A DNA stretch of 64,000 nt from an uncultured Lachnospiraceae bacterium (GTDB lineage: Bacteria > Bacillota > Clostridia > Lachnospirales > Lachnospiraceae): the NCBI GenBank assembly GCA_947167135.1, contig CAMVGV010000013.1:1-64000 (forward strand), in the 5' to 3' direction. Numbering within the stretch: position 1 is the first letter of the stretch; the number at the start of each line of letters is the position of its first letter. Shown one piece after another: positions 24,271-32,438 of the stretch. The position numbers and the translations under genes are program-made. The notes below the pieces were generated by a model. It made no database searches. It was not told where the DNA came from and saw only the letters and a list, made by a program, of their open reading frames with translations.

Positions 24271-25368
24271 ATGAGAAAAGACGGATTAATTCAATCTACG
24301 TTTACTTTTAATTGACGGCGTTATTATGTCTATGGACATACCCGCCAGGAATGTGAAAAGAAAGAGCGTGAAAAACGCCAGGAGCTTGAAAGCCGGAAAG
24401 AGCAGCATGATAATCCGACATTGAATCAGTATCATGAGTTATGGACTGAAGCACGCCGGGACACCGTGAAAGAATCAACATTAAGGTGCCAGCATTTCCA
24501 GTATGAATCATGCGCCGGGGTCGAAATAAGTTTGACAGGCTTGAAGCTGGGCGAAATGAAACTGAAGGAAATAACCCCGGATGATATAAGGGAAGTACAG
24601 CGGACACTTGCGGGTGGATCTAATAAGGCGCAAACGGTGAATGATAAAATAGCGGTGCTTTCCCATATCTTCAACACAGCGGTTAAAGAACGACGCCTGG
24701 AATACAATCCATGCATTGCCGTGAGATCATTAAAGCGGACGGAAAGGGCTGCAAGGGATACCATACACAGGGCGTTGACACAGGAAGAACAGGAAACGTT
24801 TTTCAAGGCGGCCGAAAGCTCATTTTACTATGATGTATTTAGAATGGCGGTTTATACCGGTATGCGCTGCGGTGAAATAGGGGCGCTGTATATGTCCGAT
24901 ATTTCCGGCGGTATGATTAATATTGAGCGTACCATTACAAAAACGGAAAACGGGGCGTATATTATCGGGGATGATCCTAAAACATGGCACGGACGGCGCA
25001 AGATCCCGCTGAATGATGATATAAAAGAAGTGCTGGAACATCAAAAGGAAATCAACAGAATCCTTGACGGCGATAAGGTCTTATCAATCACGGAAAGGAT
25101 TTTCAAGGCACCGGAAAGAGGGCTGTTAATGGCTACCCCGACAGATCGGGAAATTGCCAGGATATGCAAGCGGACAGGGATTGAAAAATTCACTTCGCAC
25201 GGCTTCCGGGCTACCTTTGCCACCCGCTGCATAGAACAAGGAATGGACGTTAAAACCCTTCAGGAGATCCTGGGACATTCCGATTATGGTTTGACTATGA
25301 ACCTTTACGGGCATGTGGTAGATAATACGAAAAGGAAAGCCATGGAAAGGCTTAAAATCGTTTTATGA
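24271..25368 (+). pseudogene. int: Tyrosine integrase interrupted by an in-frame TGA at codon 15
   Basis: The frame starts at ATG 24271 (aaagaagg upstream): MRKDGLIQSTFTFN, TGA (24313-24315), RRYYVYGHTRQECE and onward without further break. Relatives have Gly (GGA) at this place, so one G-to-T change explains it. All catalytic residues remain: R199 (TGMRCGEIGAL), H310 and R313 (SHGFRATF), H336 (LGHSD) and Y346 (MNLYGHV). The part lost if translation restarts downstream (for example ATG 24421, codon 51) is the arm-binding domain, so integration or excision should be impaired. Read-through or a sequencing error cannot be excluded. Confidence 0.85.
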
Positions 25369-25374
25369 GATCCG

Positions 25375-25448
25375 GCAGCGGGACGCCCTAAAAGCCCGCT
25401 GCATTCATTCCCAAAATGTAAAAGTGTGGTAAAAAGTGATGTAAAATC
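25375..25448 (+). other. Hairpin after int and right arm-type sites
   Basis: gcagcggg/cccgctgc hairpin (25375-25402) follows the integrase stop. aaaagtgtggtaaaaagtg then atgtaaaat (25420-25447) matches the left-end sites at 14752. Confidence 0.6.
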
Positions 25449-25484
25449 GCCGGGAAACCGCATAAAATGGGCATAGTCGGAAAT

Positions 25485-25500
25485 AGTCCCATCTTCCGCA
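25485..25500 (+). other. attR
   Basis: Exact 16-bp copy of the tRNA-Leu 3' end, 117 bp after the integrase stop. Confidence 0.92.
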
Positions 25501-25504
25501 GAAA

Positions 25505-25549
25505 AACAAAAAGGGTTTAGCCTGAAAGGCTTAACCCTTTTTGTTTTTC
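25505..25549 (+). terminator. Displaced native terminator of tRNA-Leu
   Basis: aaaagggtttagcc/ggcttaaccctttttg hairpin with flanking A and T runs directly follows attR, where the tRNA's own terminator would be before integration. Confidence 0.75.
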
Positions 25550-25550
25550 T

Positions 25551-25731
25551 GCCGAGGAGTCCCTTGAAGCCCAGGCTTCAAGGTCTCCTCGGCATAAATG
25601 CCTCGTCGGTCGGTTCGGTGGGAAAAAGGTCCACCGGACCTTTTTCTATTTCCACCTCACCCCATCTTCCGCTTTCAGCACGGCTTTTCGCGGCCGCGAA
25701 AGGTCCACCGTACCTTTCGCCATCTTCCGCA
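25551..25731 (+). repeat. Cluster of hairpins with two further partial att copies
   Basis: gccgaggag...ctcctcggc encloses ccttgaagcc/ggcttcaagg (25551-25593). Two later hairpins share the core aggtccaccg(g/t)acct with different matching outer stems (25622-25646; 25695-25719), and each is followed by ccatcttccgc (25661-25672 and 25720-25731), 12 bases of the tRNA 3' end. These look like scars of earlier integrations at the same tRNA. Confidence 0.6.
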
Positions 25732-25740
25732 GCTTTGTTA

Positions 25741-26240
25741 TTAGTTGGAAGCCTTGAGTTTACTGGACTTGGGGCTTCTTTCTTTTGGGAATTCTATCAC
25801 ATTTTGAACATTAAGCATGGTTTGATATGTTTTTCCGCTATCATGAGTTAATAATCCACGTACATTCTCAAACATAAAAACTTTCGGCTAAAGTTTTTCA
25901 AAAAAACCGCATAATGGTAGAACAGTGTTCCCATTGTATCTTCGAAGCCAAGACGCTTGCCTGCATATGAAAATGCCTGACAGGGAGCGCCACCAGATAG
26001 AAGATCAAGATCACCCTTTTTATATGGAAGTATTCTTCAAGATCTAGACATGAAATATTTGCTATATCATCATGAATAATATTCCATGAAGGACGGTTTT
26101 TCCGGAGAGTATCACATGCATCTGCATCAAATTCAACAAGTCCGATAGTATTAAATCCGGCTTTTTCTACACCAAGAGCCAGTCTGCCTGCGCCAGCAAA
26201 TCTTTCGTAAAACCCTTATCCTTTCGCACAGTGTGTCCAT
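25741..26240 (-). pseudogene. C5-cytosine DNA methyltransferase remnant
   Basis: Translated pieces show motif I RFAGAGRLALGVEKAGF, motif [22 protein letters not shown] and motif [14 protein letters not shown]. They lie in different frames: a shift after the first codons (about 26225), one in a T5 run (about 26020) and one near 25895. The target-recognition half is missing. A good promoter and a ggagg site still precede the ATG at 26240. It was part of a restriction-modification or solitary methylation system that has decayed. Confidence 0.85.
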
Positions 26241-26264
26241 TTTAGCTGCCTCCATATTGATATT

Positions 26265-26293
26265 ATTATAGGGCAATGCGCCACCACCTTCAA
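26265..26293 (-). promoter_or_regulatory. Intact promoter of the dead methyltransferase
   Basis: On the minus strand TTGAAG, 17-bp spacer, TATAAT. Confidence 0.75.
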
Positions 26294-26394
26294 ACAAACT
26301 AAACAAAGGGTTACTAAAGGGGTACCGCGGAAAGTCGATTCGATATAAGTTTTTCTATTTTCAGTGTTTTCCGGATCGATATTATGAACAGATC

Positions 26395-26888
26395 CTAATT
26401 ATTATGGATGAGTCTGTAGATGTAGAAGCCATTACTCCCTAGGAATCCGTCGGAAATGATCAGTTCTGCCGAATATTTATTATCTGACAACCAGGCATTT
26501 TCAGAATCGGAAAGGGCATTATTCCACGCTAAATAATATGCAGTATTATCCTTGAAATCACTAAAACCGGACTTAACATTTATGCAGGGAGTACCCGGAA
26601 CATAATACTCAAAGGAGGATGAACATCATTTGAAGTGGCCTCCAGCATTTCCGGGATGCTCATTTTCATAAGTTTTATGGAAAAAGCCTCGTCACCCCAG
26701 AAGACATTGTCAAAGATCCTTACCAAATTAAGAGAGAACAAAATCAAAGATAATAATACTATGATGATCTGCCAGTAGTTTTCCGGAATAGAAATATCTA
26801 TTATCTTAGGTTTTGATATGGTCTTTTTTTCTGCTTTTTCATAGTATATTTCCTTGTATACTGAGCAGCCTTCTATAATAACAAGAGA
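26395..26888 (-). pseudogene. Internally deleted polytopic glycosyltransferase (GT39/ArnT-like) remnant
   Basis: An N-terminal piece with one membrane helix (YWQIIIVLLSLILFSLNLVR) and VFWGDEAFSIKLM ... NDVHPPLS, the acidic DE and HPPL signature of PMT-type enzymes, breaks off at about 26605. A C-terminal piece then runs in another frame (NTAYYLAWNNALSDSENAWL ... GSNGFYIYRLI) to TAG at 26395. Several hundred central codons are missing and no start codon remains. Its composition is visibly more AT-rich than the flanking genes. 26241-26394 otherwise holds only the methyltransferase promoter. Confidence 0.65.
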
Positions 26889-26959
26889 TCAGTCATTAGC
26901 TTTTCAGTGAATCCTGAACAATAATAGCTTAATTTCCGGTGTTGTTCAAGTAACACTTT

Positions 26960-27111
26960 AGCCCTCTCTCGTCTCCCTTATTAAGTTAATTATAGCGGTG
27001 TCCCGCTACATCGGAAAACACCTGACTGATTAACTATACCAGAGGGCTATCATCTATATCCCGGTCTATCTTTTCATCCATTGATGTGATAGCGAACTGA
27101 TTAAGGGACAG
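26960..27111 (-). pseudogene. Tail of a second RHH gene with its downstream flank
   Basis: 27111-27034 encodes RLSLNQFAITSMDEKIDRDI then DDSPLV and a stop, matching the end of the RHH protein at 22479. The next bases (gtcccgctac and cccttattaagttaattata) match 22430-22466, the toxin leader region of the element. So a relative of the element, or part of it, once occupied this place. 26889-26959 shows nothing recognisable. Confidence 0.75.
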
Positions 27112-27538
27112 ACGTTGCTCCGGCTACGAAGTGGAACGTACTTCAACTGATTGATTGTTCGCCCCTTCGCTCCATCCCCATTACAGGGACTTCTTCACTA
27201 CTATGGGCTCTGCTGACTTCTCACAGTTCGTTGTTACTACGGCTAATGAGACCGCCTGTGAGACCTCCACGCTTAAGGTGCGCGCTCTTTCCCCTCATCT
27301 ACCTGCCACATTTACTGGTACTTCCAGCAACTTTTGGACTTCATCGTTTCCGGCCGACTTATCCGTATTTCCCAGCCTTATATGTGGTTCCTGTCCGTCA
27401 GGCCAAGGGTTTGCCTACAGCTTCCTTCAGATTCCGCCTCGCGACGGACACCCTTGCTGTTCAGCTATGTGCTTCGTCGTTGCCTACGCACACTTGGGAC
27501 TTTCACCCATTAGAGCCCGCCCATGGCGGGCAAACCCG
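27112..27538 (-). mobile_element. Truncated group II intron (5' part, no maturase)
   Basis: Read on the minus strand: gggtgaaagtcccaagtg, gtaggcaacgacgaagcac, agctgaacagcaagggtgtc, gcggaatctgaaggaagctg, gcctgacggacaggaacc and, later, gaagtcagcagagcccatag. These are the familiar domain I and leader sequences of bacterial group II introns in Clostridia. The reverse transcriptase gene and 3' domains are gone; the sequence joins the RHH remnant at about 27111. The 5' end abuts a terminator hairpin, the known target preference of group IIC introns. Opposite-strand reading frames here are not genes. Confidence 0.8.
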
Positions 27539-27572
27539 AAAAAGAGACCGGTCGGTGCCGGTCTCTTTTTTT
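27539..27572 (-). terminator. Terminator of the chemoreceptor gene
   Basis: aaaagagaccgg/ccggtctcttttt with T-runs in both directions, 30 bp after the chemoreceptor stop. Confidence 0.9.
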
Positions 27573-27602
27573 AGCGATAAGCCGTCAAGTGAATTAAGCT
27601 CA

Positions 27603-29612
27603 TTATTCCTTGAAGAACCTGAGCTCCTCCTCCAGCTGATTAGCCACGCCTCTCAGGCTGTCAGCGCTCCCTGCGAGAACGTTAACCGTCGCATTAAGCT
27701 CCTCCATTGAAGCGGATGTTTCCTCCGTGGATGCCGCATTTTCTTCCGAAATGGCGGAAAGCGAACTCATGGCATCTACTATCTGCTCCTTACTTGCATT
27801 ACACTCCTCCGTTAGAGCGGAGATCGTGTTTACGCTGTCAACAGTCTTCGATACATTCTCTATAAGGCCGTTTATGACTTCCACAGTCTCGGAAAGAACA
27901 GCCGTAACCTCATTGCCGAGTCTGGATATCTCTGCCGTTTTGTTCGTTGCATCCTCCGAATGTGTGAGAAGTAGACTCATCTCATCCCTTATCTCGGAAG
28001 CTGTTTCGGCGGATTCCGTGGCAAGCTTTCCTATCTCCTCTGCCACTACCGCAAAGCCTCTTCCCATTTCTCCGGCTCTTGCGGCCTCTATGCTTGCATT
28101 AAGCGCAAGAAGGTTTGTCTGTGAAGCTATGCCCGTGATACCGTCAACCTTTTCGTTTACGGTCTTTACGGCACCGTTTGTCTGCTGCATTGTCGCAGAT
28201 ATGTCTCTTACAGCCGCGCCCATCTTTTCCATATTTGCCGAAAGCCTCTTAAGTGCTTCCGCGCTCTTATGTGATGCGTCATCCATTTCTGAAGCTCCGG
28301 ATGCAAGGGATTCCGCATTATCAGCCACATTCTGTATCGCATCCGAGAGATTCCCTATATTCTCGGTAGCCTTCTGTACGGTATCGGCCTGGTCTGTGGC
28401 ACCCTTTGCCATTTCCTGTACTGCTTCCGATACTCCGTCGCTTGTGCCGGAAATCTGATCCGACGTATCCGCAAGATCACCCGACTGTGCACCGACTGTA
28501 CTGGATGCGCCTCTTATATCTGCAATGACCGTACTCAATCTGTCCACAAGGGAATTCATATTATGAGTGATCTCTCCGAATTCATCCTTGCGTCTTATAT
28601 ACTTCTCATCCGTGATGCTTTCAAAATATCCGTCACTTACCCTCGCAATCACCCGGTTAAGCTCCATAACGGGGGCAGTAAACGAGTTGGAAAGAACCAG
28701 GGCTATTATTGCAGCTACAACGAGCATCACAAGTCCGAAGATAAGTGTCATAAGAGCCGTGCTTCTTGCTCCCGCCATCGATACCGATTTATCCCTTGCG
28801 ACCATCGTAACCCAGCCGGTAACGGGATCCCTCTGATAGGATATTACCCAGTTAATGCCGTCAAAGGGAGCCTCGTACTCTCCCGTTGCATCAAGTGACG
28901 CGCGGCTGTCAAGATACCACCTCTGATCCGCCTGGTTTTCTGTTTCCCCGGTCTCCAGGTCGATCCTGTTATGGGCCACCACGTCACCCTTATTATCGGC
29001 TATCAGGATATCCTGATTTTTTTCGCTGACCTCGGCTTTTACGAGATCCGTAAAATCCGTAAGATTATAATTCCTCTGAACCGTACCTATGAACTGTCCG
29101 TCAAGATCATATACCGGAACGATAAAGGTACATATACGTTCTCCGGTGGATTTACTTACATTCTGGTCCGATACGTAAAACTCCCCCGTATCCCTGGCCT
29201 TCTGAAAGTATTCCCTGTCAGACACATCCACACAATCACCCACGGTACGGACGATCTGCATGCCGTCCTTATTGGCGATTATACAGGAATTACCGTCGCC
29301 CAGATCATCATCCGTTTTCACAAGCCAGTCCTTTACCGACTCCACATCAAGCTCTCCCAGGAGCACCTTCCTTGCGGATACGGAATCGGCTATGGTCTCA
29401 ATAACCGCCTTGTTCCTTTGCACTACCTCACTGAAATCATGCTCCACGAGCCTGACCTGTGCGGTGTTGAGCTCTGATACCTTGTTTTCCGCTTCCTTTG
29501 TTGACTGAAGAAAGCTTATCAATATGGATATGCATAGCGGTATTGCCATGATAAGAACAATGATTATTATAAGCTTTGTCTTCACGCTACTCAGAATATT
29601 CTTTTTTTTCAT
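27603..29612 (-). CDS. Methyl-accepting chemotaxis protein with Cache sensor domain
   Basis: 669 residues from ATG 29612 (gaggggaaaaggg upstream; 16 further in-frame residues lack a site). TM1 about 13-34, an extracytoplasmic double-Cache-like domain (about 35-275) with [19 protein letters not shown] and [14 protein letters not shown]2 about 285-310, HAMP, then a long cytoplasmic coiled coil with the signalling tip [20 protein letters not shown]-type sequence. Double-Cache receptors commonly sense amino acids or organic acids. The presence of a receptor implies a motile cell, although no flagellar genes are in the window. Confidence 0.94.
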   Translation of the reverse strand: MKKKNILSSVKTKLIIIIVLIMAIPLCISILISFLQSTKEAENKVSELNTAQVRLVEHDFSEVVQRNKAVIETIADSVSARKVLLGELDVESVKDWLVKTDDDLGDGNSCIIANKDGMQIVRTVGDCVDVSDREYFQKARDTGEFYVSDQNVSKSTGERICTFIVPVYDLDGQFIGTVQRNYNLTDFTDLVKAEVSEKNQDILIADNKGDVVAHNRIDLETGETENQADQRWYLDSRASLDATGEYEAPFDGINWVISYQRDPVTGWVTMVARDKSVSMAGARSTALMTLIFGLVMLVVAAIIALVLSNSFTAPVMELNRVIARVSDGYFESITDEKYIRRKDEFGEITHNMNSLVDRLSTVIADIRGASSTVGAQSGDLADTSDQISGTSDGVSEAVQEMAKGATDQADTVQKATENIGNLSDAIQNVADNAESLASGASEMDDASHKSAEALKRLSANMEKMGAAVRDISATMQQTNGAVKTVNEKVDGITGIASQTNLLALNASIEAARAGEMGRGFAVVAEEIGKLATESAETASEIRDEMSLLLTHSEDATNKTAEISRLGNEVTAVLSETVEVINGLIENVSKTVDSVNTISALTEECNASKEQIVDAMSSLSAISEENAASTEETSASMEELNATVNVLAGSADSLRGVANQLEEELRFFKE

Positions 29613-29674
29613 CCCTTTTCCCCTCTGTCTTGTTTTAATGAAAACTGATCCTGACTTCAATAACGTCTGATTGC

Positions 29675-29703
29675 ATTATATGATTCGGACGCCAAAAGTC
29701 ACA
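29675..29703 (-). promoter_or_regulatory. Chemoreceptor promoter
   Basis: TGTGAC, 17-bp spacer, TATAAT on the minus strand, about 60 bases upstream of the start. This is a sigma-A-type rather than sigma-28-type sequence. Confidence 0.5.
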
Positions 29704-29821
29704 TTTTGATTAAATACGGATTGTCCTAAGAATGTACCCCGGCATATTGCCGACAAGCAGGCTCTTCTCCCTGTCCTATACTGTGACTATTTTTTTCCTT
29801 TCGTTTGGTGACTGCCCTTTC

Positions 29822-31477
29822 TCAGCCCTGCATAACCTCCAGTATGGCAGGCAGGAACTGCTTCTTTCTGGATACGACTCCGGGAAGCATGGCTATCCTG
29901 TCGTCCTCGGGAACACCTGTAAAGGCATTCTGTATCACCCAGTCCGAATCCTTTCCGTCAAAGAGCACCTCGGAATTTTCCCCGATGATATCCGTGAGAA
30001 GGAAGAATATCATATCGAGTCCGGTCTTTTCCCTCATCTTAGCAAATTCGGGAAGGACCTTCTCCCTTATATTATTTAATTCCTCCGTATCCATGGCATT
30101 GATCTGCCCTATTCCAATGGTCTTTTCGCCTATGGAGAATCGCTTGAAATCCTGGCGGATGATCTCGTCCGCAGTCTTCTTTTCAAGATTTGCCCCCGCG
30201 CGGAACATTTCCCGGGCAAAATTGACGGGGTCCACACCTGCGATCCCTGCAAGCTTCTCACCTGCGATACGATCTATTTCCGTACAGGTGGGACTCCTGT
30301 ACATCAGGGTATCCGACAGAATGGCGGAAAGAAGGAGTCCTGCGATCTCAGGGCTTATACTTACATTGTGCTCATTATACATCTCATAGATAATGGTGGA
30401 TGATGAACCTAAGGGCTGGTTCCGGAAAAATACAGGCGACAGGGTATTTACGGTCCCGAGCCTGTGGTGATCTATTATCTCCAGGATCTCCGCATCCTCC
30501 ATACCGCGTACCGCCTGGCTCTTCTCATTATGGTCAACGAGGATCAGCTGCTTCTTTTTTACCCCCATGAAATTCCTTCTGGAGATCATCCCGACAAAAT
30601 TGTCCCTCTTATCCAGAACGGGAAAATAGCGGTGTCTCATCTGTTTCATGGTGGGCTCGATATCCTCTATGTATTCATCCATACGGAAGGAGATCAGCCC
30701 CTCCCTTTTCATGATGAAGCTGACGGGAAGACTCTGGTGTATAAGCCTCGCAACCGTAAAGGTATTGTGGGGGCTTACTATTATTCCGGTTCCCTTTTCG
30801 AGCGCAAGCTTTGTGATGGAGGCCGCAACCCTTGCCCCGTCACAGATAATGAGGCAGCCGGCACCCATTTCTATGGCACAGAGCTGGGTATCATAGCGGT
30901 TTCCAAGGATCACGAGGTCCCCCTCTTCAATAGAATCCTCCAAGGTCTCCGGGCTTCCGGCCGCTATGACCACCTTTCCGGAGTCCATAACGAAAGAGCT
31001 GTCTCCGGCTATCAGCTTTCCGTCAAGCGTCTCTATGATATTCTCGTAAGGGGTACGGGCCTTTGAAAGCACCCTGTCGTCGTAGGCATCCATATAGGCC
31101 CTTACTATGTCGTCGGAGGTAACGATGCCCGACAGTTTCCCGTTTTCTGTGATACAGAGTGTCACAACGTCAGCTTCATGCATCAATTCTCCGGCCTTAT
31201 TAAGAGACAGAAGGGCAGAATCCCCGTACAAGGTGTGCATATCCATATCCCGGACCTGGGCACGGACATCCGTAATATACACCGGCGGCTGCACACCGAA
31301 ACGGTCAAGCACATAATGTGTTTCCTCATTCAGATGTCCGCAGCGCGCCGCTATATAGTTCTTTCCGCTTATCTGCCGCTTTAATTCCGCATAGGCGATT
31401 GCCGCACATACGGAATCCGTATCCGGGTTTTTATGTCCTATTACAAATATGGGCCGCTCGTCAGTCTTTTTCTTCAC
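29822..31477 (-). CDS. ppaC: Family II (Mn-dependent) inorganic pyrophosphatase with CBS and DRTGG domains
   Basis: 551 residues. The DHH domain begins with FVIGHKNPDTDSVCAAIAYA and continues after the insert with EIIDHHRLGTV; the DHHA2 domain ends in SRKKQFLPAI. Between them (about 70-300) lie a CBS pair (TLCITENGKLSGIVTSDDI; RHRYFPVLDKRDNFVGMISR) and a DRTGG-like segment, the regulatory insert that lets adenine nucleotides tune hydrolysis. The enzyme splits pyrophosphate to phosphate. Its first codons overlap the end of the InlB-repeat gene by 17 bp, so it is translated from the same message. Confidence 0.93.
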   Translation of the reverse strand: MKKKTDERPIFVIGHKNPDTDSVCAAIAYAELKRQISGKNYIAARCGHLNEETHYVLDRFGVQPPVYITDVRAQVRDMDMHTLYGDSALLSLNKAGELMHEADVVTLCITENGKLSGIVTSDDIVRAYMDAYDDRVLSKARTPYENIIETLDGKLIAGDSSFVMDSGKVVIAAGSPETLEDSIEEGDLVILGNRYDTQLCAIEMGAGCLIICDGARVAASITKLALEKGTGIIVSPHNTFTVARLIHQSLPVSFIMKREGLISFRMDEYIEDIEPTMKQMRHRYFPVLDKRDNFVGMISRRNFMGVKKKQLILVDHNEKSQAVRGMEDAEILEIIDHHRLGTVNTLSPVFFRNQPLGSSSTIIYEMYNEHNVSISPEIAGLLLSAILSDTLMYRSPTCTEIDRIAGEKLAGIAGVDPVNFAREMFRAGANLEKKTADEIIRQDFKRFSIGEKTIGIGQINAMDTEELNNIREKVLPEFAKMREKTGLDMIFFLLTDIIGENSEVLFDGKDSDWVIQNAFTGVPEDDRIAMLPGVVSRKKQFLPAILEVMQG

Positions 31478-32396
31478 GGTTATATTTGGAATTTTCGTCT
31501 ACCTCTTCATCCTTGGCTATACCGTAGTCCTTATGACGCTCGATATGGTCATAGTCCGCAAGTACGACCACCGTGTATCCGTCACTCTGAAGGACGGGGT
31601 CAAACCAGCCCTTGAAGTGATGGTCCTCTTTATTATGGTCATGTAAAATATGCTGTCTCGGGAATCTGGGAACCTCGTCGTTTTCACGTATCATGACCTC
31701 TCCCAGGGTCTCTCCGCATACCTCACAGATATACTTTACCTTGTAATTCTTATAAAAGCTTCCTACGATATTACGGTCCTCGGTAATATTGGTCCAGCTG
31801 CCGTCCCATCCGGTAAATTCAAGTCCGTTTATGCAGGGATCCTCGGGCTGTGGAAGTGAATCACCGTAACGAACCACATCAGCCTTCCAGAGCTCCCCGG
31901 TGGAGCCGTTATACCACTTTACCACACAGGTTTTTCCGGGAATCCCCACGGGATTTAAGGCGATCACCTGTGCAGCGGTAAGGGGACCGGTTTTTTCCAT
32001 AGGAGTCGGAACATTCTTTAAGTTTGCGGTCTCCTTGGGCAGGGTCGCACTCGTAACATTGGAATAGCTCAAAACTCCCGAAGGAAGGGTCTGCCAGGTA
32101 TAACAGATATCAGCTGTCTCGGTGGTTCCGCCCTTAGGAAGATAAACCGCTTTCGTAACCGTGTCCTGCTTTACATTTGCAAGGGAAACATCCCAGCCGC
32201 AGAAGGCATAGCCGTCAACATTGATATCCGTGGGTCCCATCCAGGTCATATTGGAGCCTGCAGGGGCTGCCACCGTATAAAGACCCTTCGGGGTCACATA
32301 GGTCACATGCACATCTGCGGCAAAAACCGCCCACGATAAAAGCAGGGTGGCAAGAGCCGTCAGCCCCAAAAAAACGGAAATCTTTATCCTCTTCAT
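31461..32396 (-). CDS. Secreted protein with InlB-type beta-grasp repeats
   Basis: 311 residues with a signal peptide (hydrophobic 7-25, AFA cut). Two stretches match the Listeria-Bacteroides (InlB B-repeat) pattern: YAFCGWDVSLANVKQDTVTK and LEFTGWDGSWTNITEDRNIV, plus a weaker HHFKGWFDPV near the end. A CEVCGE pair could bind metal. The last 40 residues are highly charged. Such repeats mediate surface or extracellular contacts. It lies between the transporter operon and the pyrophosphatase; whether it serves the transporter is unknown. Confidence 0.75.
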   Translation of the reverse strand: MKRIKISVFLGLTALATLLLSWAVFAADVHVTYVTPKGLYTVAAPAGSNMTWMGPTDINVDGYAFCGWDVSLANVKQDTVTKAVYLPKGGTTETADICYTWQTLPSGVLSYSNVTSATLPKETANLKNVPTPMEKTGPLTAAQVIALNPVGIPGKTCVVKWYNGSTGELWKADVVRYGDSLPQPEDPCINGLEFTGWDGSWTNITEDRNIVGSFYKNYKVKYICEVCGETLGEVMIRENDEVPRFPRQHILHDHNKEDHHFKGWFDPVLQSDGYTVVVLADYDHIERHKDYGIAKDEEVDENSKYNREEKD

Positions 32397-32438
32397 CTCT
32401 TCTGCCTCCTTTCCTAAGGATCTTTACATAAATAAAGA

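Larger units (their letters stand above)
14597..25500 (+). mobile_element. Integrated element in tRNA-Leu: phage-satellite-like or early-region prophage remnant, 10.9 kb
   Basis: It is bounded by 16-bp direct repeats. The tRNA's likely native terminator lies beyond the right repeat (25505-25549), and the element brings its own terminator to the tRNA (14640-14685). Contents in order: divergent XRE repressor, small HTH protein, excisionase, Gp157, ATPase, DUF669, ERCC4 nuclease, replication protein, small proteins, HTH, sigma factor, type I TA-like locus, RHH, HIRAN, small proteins, integrase. No terminase, portal, capsid, tail, holin/lysin, relaxase or type IV secretion gene is visible. This fits a phage satellite (PICI-like size) or a prophage that lost its late half. 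Confidence 0.85.

Noticed and set aside
14597-25500. Integrative conjugative element
   Set aside because: No relaxase, coupling protein or type IV secretion gene is visible; the replication module is phage-type.
25661-25731. Possible second and third tRNA-Leu genes
   Set aside because: Only 12 bases of the tRNA 3' end are present each time, with no other tRNA arms.
25564-25851. Plus-strand 95-codon frame next to attR
   Set aside because: It runs through nested hairpins and the antisense of the methyltransferase remnant, with no ribosome site.
27155-27710. Two overlapping plus-strand reading frames of 139 and 159 codons
   Set aside because: They lie antisense to the group II intron RNA and the chemoreceptor 3' end; such frames over introns and structured RNAs are common false genes.
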